NCBI GenBank assembly: GCA_007449985.2
Contig: VIIQ02000141.1
Coordinates: 62,001 to 126,000, forward strand
Reading direction: 5' to 3'
Source: Desmodesmus armatus
Taxonomy: Eukaryota; Chlorophyta; Chlorophyceae; Sphaeropleales; Scenedesmaceae
Length of the DNA stretch: 64,000 nucleotides
Every line of letters starts with the position of its first letter. Positions within the stretch are counted from its first letter, which is position 1. The notes beneath the pieces are model-generated. The model had not been told where the DNA came from. It searched no databases and was given only the letters and a program-made list of their open reading frames with translations. The position numbers were made by a program, and so were the translations under genes. This document shows positions 59,701-64,000 of the stretch, in pieces.

Positions 59701-60660
59701 GCCCTGATGGCACCGTGTATGTGTGCGGTGAGCCAGCAGCAATGCCGGTCCCGGTTGGCGGTCCTGCTGCTGTGAGCTTGGAGCAGAAGTCGCTGCAACT
59801 GCTGCAGGTGGGGGACAACGGCAACAGAAGCTGTGTATGTGACAGTCTTGGTCGGTAGCTATCATGCATGTGTAGGCCTGTAGTGTGTTAGTGCCTCTCA
59901 ACAAACATGTGCACACAGCTCCAGCCTTACCCAAGCGTTGAGGTACCTGGTTCTTTTTTGTTTTTCTTTCTGAAGGGGGGGGGTGCCTTGTTTAGTTACC
60001 TTTGAGTGCTTTGCAACTACCTTGCTGGCTATCGTGTACAGTGGCAGCTTGCTGCTGCATCGCGCTGTGCTGATGCGTCTGCGGTGCTTGCTGCGTGTGC
60101 ATGTGTGCAGGGAGTTGCTAGCTCGCTAGCATCGGGGCTGTCTGGCGCTGCTGTTGAGGCTGAGCAGGCGTGCTACCTACCAATGTCGAGTGACGGCCTC
60201 CCAGTCATTGGCAGGTGTGTTGTACTACTGGCTGGCTGCTGCTGTGTGCATTGCTTTTTCTTCAGGGCAGTCCTCACAATGTCTGGTAAAGGTGCAGCTG
60301 AGGCGCATAGGCCAAGCATCGGCGCTGGTCTTGCTGTGGCGCGCTGTGCTTGTGTGGGCAGTGCCCACAGGGGCCAGGCTGTCTGAGCTGTTGAGGCGTC
60401 AGTGACGTTAGTGCGAGCATTTCTGAGCGGGCAGATCAAGCACAACGTCAAATCCACAAAAAGCAATGCCTGCGTGTGAATGCAGGTTGCCGGGCGTTGA
60501 GGGTGTGTACGTTGCATCAGGGCACAGCTGCTGGGGCATATTGAATGGCCCTGCAACTGGCGAGGCGGTTGCGCAGCTGATCATGCAGGGCAAGTCGGCC
60601 CTGAGCTTATCAGCTTTCGACCCAGCAAGGTTTCTCAGCAGTGCTGTCAGGCGGAGGTGA
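56773..60660 (+). CDS. DAO-family FAD-dependent oxidoreductase (TDA3-like)
   Basis: Nine exons: 56773-56807, 57130-57305, 57603-57684, 58060-58182, 58464-58725, 59180-59267, 59675-59807, 60111-60214, 60486-60660. They give about 390 residues. The start MAAQQTDAGGKR splices in phase onto VVICGGGIMGAATAYYL, the FAD-binding GxGxxG. Other family segments are RRSYALHAELAQR, VVLAMGPWTDAA, KYHSVVLRPQQ, EPELYPRPDGTVYVCGE, LPVIG and VYVASGHSCWGILNGPATG, all typical of the yeast TDA3/plant group within glycine/D-amino-acid oxidases. Exon 2 breaks frame at the GGGGG run at about 57250-57254; one more G restores GGFLALDWND and the splice phase. Substrate unknown. Confidence 0.85.
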
Positions 60661-61239
60661 TGCCATGGCTGATGCAGGCTTCCGTTTACAGGGTGGTGCA
60701 GAACACAGCAGCCGCAGCGGCAGCAAGCTGTGCAGATTATGGATTGCGCCTGAATTTGTGATGCTGTTGAACTGATGTTTGCTGGTAGCCTCCCAGCCAG
60801 CTCAGGCTTGTCGTGGGGTGAGCATTTTGTCCTGGGCCAGATGCTTGACTGGCCCATGAACCCTCCTGCAGATAAGCGACGGTGCAATGTTGCGTCTATA
60901 GGGAATCGATGACCAATGATGCCAAGGCCTGCTCATACCAAGTGTTGCGGATGGCCAGCCTGGCCTTCTTCCGAGGTCAGGTTTTTATGTTCCGAGACAC
61001 GGAATACCAATCGCAGTCCACTTCAAAAACAACTGGTTTCTTGCAACGTTTGGTTTCAAACAGTATCTCTACGAGTGGAAGCTCCTGTGTCTACTTGGAA
61101 CACACCGCCTGGTATCACCACCACAGTACTGCTGACAGCACAAGTTTTCATCTACGCTGGGGCTGTGTGGCCTGTGCAGACATCCATCACGCACGTTGGA
61201 TATACACCTGCAGCCGTGATATGCTCTGTTGATGCCACC
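60661..61239. other. Intergenic stretch between tandem genes
   Basis: 3' side of the FAD oxidoreductase and 5' side of the patatin gene. No recognisable gene or repeat. Confidence 0.5.
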
Positions 61240-64000
61240 ATGTCTGCAGCAGACCAGCATCAGCAAGCTCCACATCAGCAGCAGCCAGCACACCCCACGC
61301 CCCTACAGGCATGGCAGCAGGGCAAGCTGACCTTGGGCTTCAGTGGAGGTGGCTTCCTGCTGCCTTACCACCTCGGCGTGTATCAAGGTCTGGCAGCAAT
61401 GGGCATCGTGTCTTCCTCCATTCCCATGGCTGGCTCATCTGCTGGCTCTCTGGTGAGTACTGCACTGCATGCGATGTGATGTAGAGCAGCAGGCAGGGGG
61501 CAAAGGAGAGACACACACACTCAAAGAAGTCAACTGCTGTGCACAAGCCCGCCTTTTTTGGGCAGTGGCCTCGTGCTGCCAGTGTTTAGTGCAGCTGTAG
61601 TGCGGCACACTATGGTGCTGGCCACAAAGCAATTGCTGTCAGCATCATGCGCTGCTTACGTGGCGAACTCAAATCTGCTGCAGGTTGTGGGTGGCATCAA
61701 GAGTGGTTTGACCCTGCAGCAGCAGATGGATAGCTTCCTGGAAGCAGCTCATGCGTGCAGGCAAGGAGGAGTCAATGGGCGCCTGCGCAAGGTGCTCAAG
61801 GCGCAGCTGCAGAGGTGCGTGTGTGGGTACTGGGAGTAGCGCATGCTGTTTGTGAGAGAAGCTGGTGTGGAGGCAGTTGGTGCAGCCACATCCATGCATG
61901 TGACTGGAGTTTCAGCTATGTGTTCCTGTGTCATTTCCATGGCTGACTCTTGTGTCTCTGCATCACACCATACCTGACTCCAACCTGTCAGGTGTGATTG
62001 GTGCCTCAAGGTTTTAAAAGTGCTGGTGCCAACAGCTGGTAGCGGACTGCCATGTGAATGTGCATGTGCTGCAGGACTATCCCTGATGATGCTGCACAGC
62101 ACTGCAGTGATGGCAGCTGCTGGATCTCAGTCACCCAGGTCTTCCCCCGCCCCGCCAACAAGCTGTATGGAGCATTCAGCAGCAGGCAGCAACTCATCAA
62201 GGCCATGCTGGCGTCCTGTCACCTGCCACGGTAAGAGAACAGCCAGGCTGTTGAAAAGCTTGTGTTGGTCAGTCAGCATCGGTCTTGGCTCGCTGTTCTG
62301 CCTTGCGCATGGGTTGCCGGCATGGCAGTGGCTGTGATTGTGGATAGGTCTGCACATAATCAGCAGCAACAAGGCAGAAATTTCGGTGTTGAATTCCTCA
62401 CGGCTGCCTTTGCTTCCGTAGGGTGTCTGATGGCGGCCTGTTCACCAGTTACAAGTCGGTCCACAAGCGCGTCTTTGACGGCGGCTTCAGCAACCTCTGC
62501 CCTGTACCTCCAGTGCCACATGACATCAGCACCCTGCACCTGCAACCTGGTGAGGCCCACACACTGTCGAGCGCCACCGCACCCACCCACGCTACCCCCA
62601 GCACAGCGAGCAGCACAACCCCAGCACAGCCCAATCCTGCAAATGGCACGAACACCAGCAGCAGCAGCGAGCCACACCCCACAGCTCCCGCTGCAGATCT
62701 GCTGGTGCAGCGCATGGACAGCACCAAAGGCATCACCACAAGGCTGCTGCCGGTCAAGAACAAGCCGAAGCAAAGCAACGGCAGTGCTGCCAGCAGCGGC
62801 CTGTCATTCAGAAGGGTTCACAGTGCACCTGACAACCACACCCACAGCTCTGTCCATCTGCAGCACTCCCACCGCACCAGCAGCAGTAGTCACACCCACC
62901 ATGCGAGCAGCCACAGTGGCGTCAGCCTGCAGCCTGCCAGGCCGGGCCTGTGGGGCCGCAGCCGGCAGCAACAGCAGCAGCAAGCTGAGCAGCTGCTGGC
63001 AGCCAGCTGTGAGGTGGAGGGGCCTGGTGCTTACGTGGCAGCACAGGGGTGGTTTGCCATCCGGGTGTGTGTCCTGCCTGCCAAGCACATGCACCAGTTT
63101 CCTGCCATGTTCAGGGTGAGTGGATGTACGCAACCTTTCCAGGTGGCAATGTCGATGCAGGTGGCTTGCAGGACTGCTTGTTTGCTCATAGGGCCACCCT
63201 GATGGTGCTGTCTCACCTTTATAAGGCTTGCATGAATATGGTATGTTCAGCAGCTGTTAAAACAGCACCACAGCCCTGCAGCCAATGTCGATGAATGGGA
63301 AACAGTCCCATGCACCATTGCCAATTGTTTGGGCAGGGATTACTTGAAAGTGACACACCCACTTCATTCACCAGGTTCCCCGAGAAGCCCTACCCTGGGG
63401 CACTGCCTGGAAGGCTCACCCCGGGAAAGCCCTATGCCCTCCAGGGTACTGTGCTGACATGTTTGTGCTGGCTGTGCTGCTGGTGTGGTGCAGGCCCCTG
63501 CAGCTGATGAGCTGGCCATTGCACTCGACATGTTCCAGGTCAGACAGGGATAGGCCATACACGGTGTGCGTGTAGACCTTGTGCATGTGCTGTGGTCCGT
63601 GACTGCATCATGAGGAGTTGCTTGGGGCTAATTTGGATTGAAGCATCTGGAACAAGATCCGTATGGAAATCAGGGCTGCGCTAGATTTTTGGGAGGGCTC
63701 ACTGCTGTGCTTGTGCGCTCTCAATGTCAGCACCTGTGATGCTTTGTCATTCATGTTGGGCTTATGCATGCACAGTGGTTGGGAACTCACTCTCACTGCT
63801 CCTCTGTGCGTCACCCTGTGGTGCTGCAGGACTGGCCCCACAACCTGGATGCCACCACCAAACTGGCCCTGTACCCACAAGACGACGACTTCCTGTGGGA
63901 CCTGTTCAACAGGGGCCGCCAAGATGCTGAAGCCTGGGCTCGCCAGCAGGGCTTCCCAGCAGATGTCCTGCAGAGGCTGCAGGAGGGCGCAGCAGACGCA
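61240..64000 (+). CDS. Patatin-like phospholipase, 3'-partial
   Basis: Lipid acyl hydrolase of the patatin family. The start GCCACCATGTCTGC is a strong context. Exons 61240-61452, 61684-61814, 62075-62230 and 62422-63115 join in phase. Residues GFSGGGFLLPYHLG (oxyanion loop) and GSSAGSL (GxSxG nucleophile) are in exon 1. WISVTQVFPRP is in exon 3, and the catalytic Asp motif VFDGGFSNLCPV in exon 4, so the Ser-Asp dyad is complete. A Ser/His/Gln-rich insert of about 150 residues follows. Later exons are visible (about 63376-63446 FPEKPYPGALPG, 63494-63538 APADELAIALDMFQ, 63830 to the window end DWPHNLDATTKL), but the donors at 63116 and about 63447 each sit one G off phase. The gene runs off the window. 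Confidence 0.8.

Overview
The window looks like nuclear DNA from a chlorophycean green alga (Chlamydomonadales-like, possibly close to Haematococcus). This is inferred from many short exons with GTGAGT/CAG borders, abundant CAG/GCC codon runs giving poly-Ala, poly-Gln and poly-Ser stretches, G-rich introns, and families such as MYND-finger and F-box/LRR proteins. No rRNA, tRNA or CRISPR was seen. The species cannot be fixed from the sequence.

Layout. Positions 1-8634 (+) hold the C-terminal part of a proteasome activator PA200/BLM10 gene whose 5' end lies outside the window; its first visible exons sit among decayed tandem copies of exon borders. 8.6-13.0 kb is intergenic, with inverted repeats. 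13.3-18.05 kb (+) is the first of four paralogues of a large protein with a C-terminal MYND zinc finger. 18-22.2 kb has palindromes, a 3 x 91 bp tandem repeat and a two-exon secreted Cys-rich protein gene on the minus strand. 22.8-26.6 kb (+) is a six-exon gene with leucine-rich repeats. 28.05-37.9 kb (-) is MYND paralogue 2, split by a young Ty3/gypsy chromovirus-type LTR retrotransposon (30.6-36.0 kb). 39.7-41.2 kb (-) is a 5'-truncated MYND paralogue 3. 41.2-44.7 kb is intergenic with repeats. 44.7-46.6 kb (-) is an F-box/LRR gene. 48.4-53.0 kb (-) is MYND paralogue 4. 53.6-55.5 kb (-) is a METTL21-type methyltransferase, 55.7-56.3 kb (-) a VanZ-like membrane protein, 56.8-60.7 kb (+) a DAO-type FAD oxidoreductase, and 61.2-64.0 kb (+) a patatin-like phospholipase running off the end.

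Main themes. (1) None of the four MYND copies has an intact frame as given: one carries a MITE-like insertion and has lost a zinc ligand, one carries the LTR element plus a frameshift, one is truncated, and one has two single-base frame breaks. (2) Exon ends together with their splice sites have been copied in tandem in the PA200 gene. (3) Most frame breaks look like one missing base, several of them in G runs, so assembly indels must be excluded before calling pseudogenes. Apart from the proteasome, chromovirus and lipid/FAD families, which are recognised from motifs, functions are inferred only at family level.
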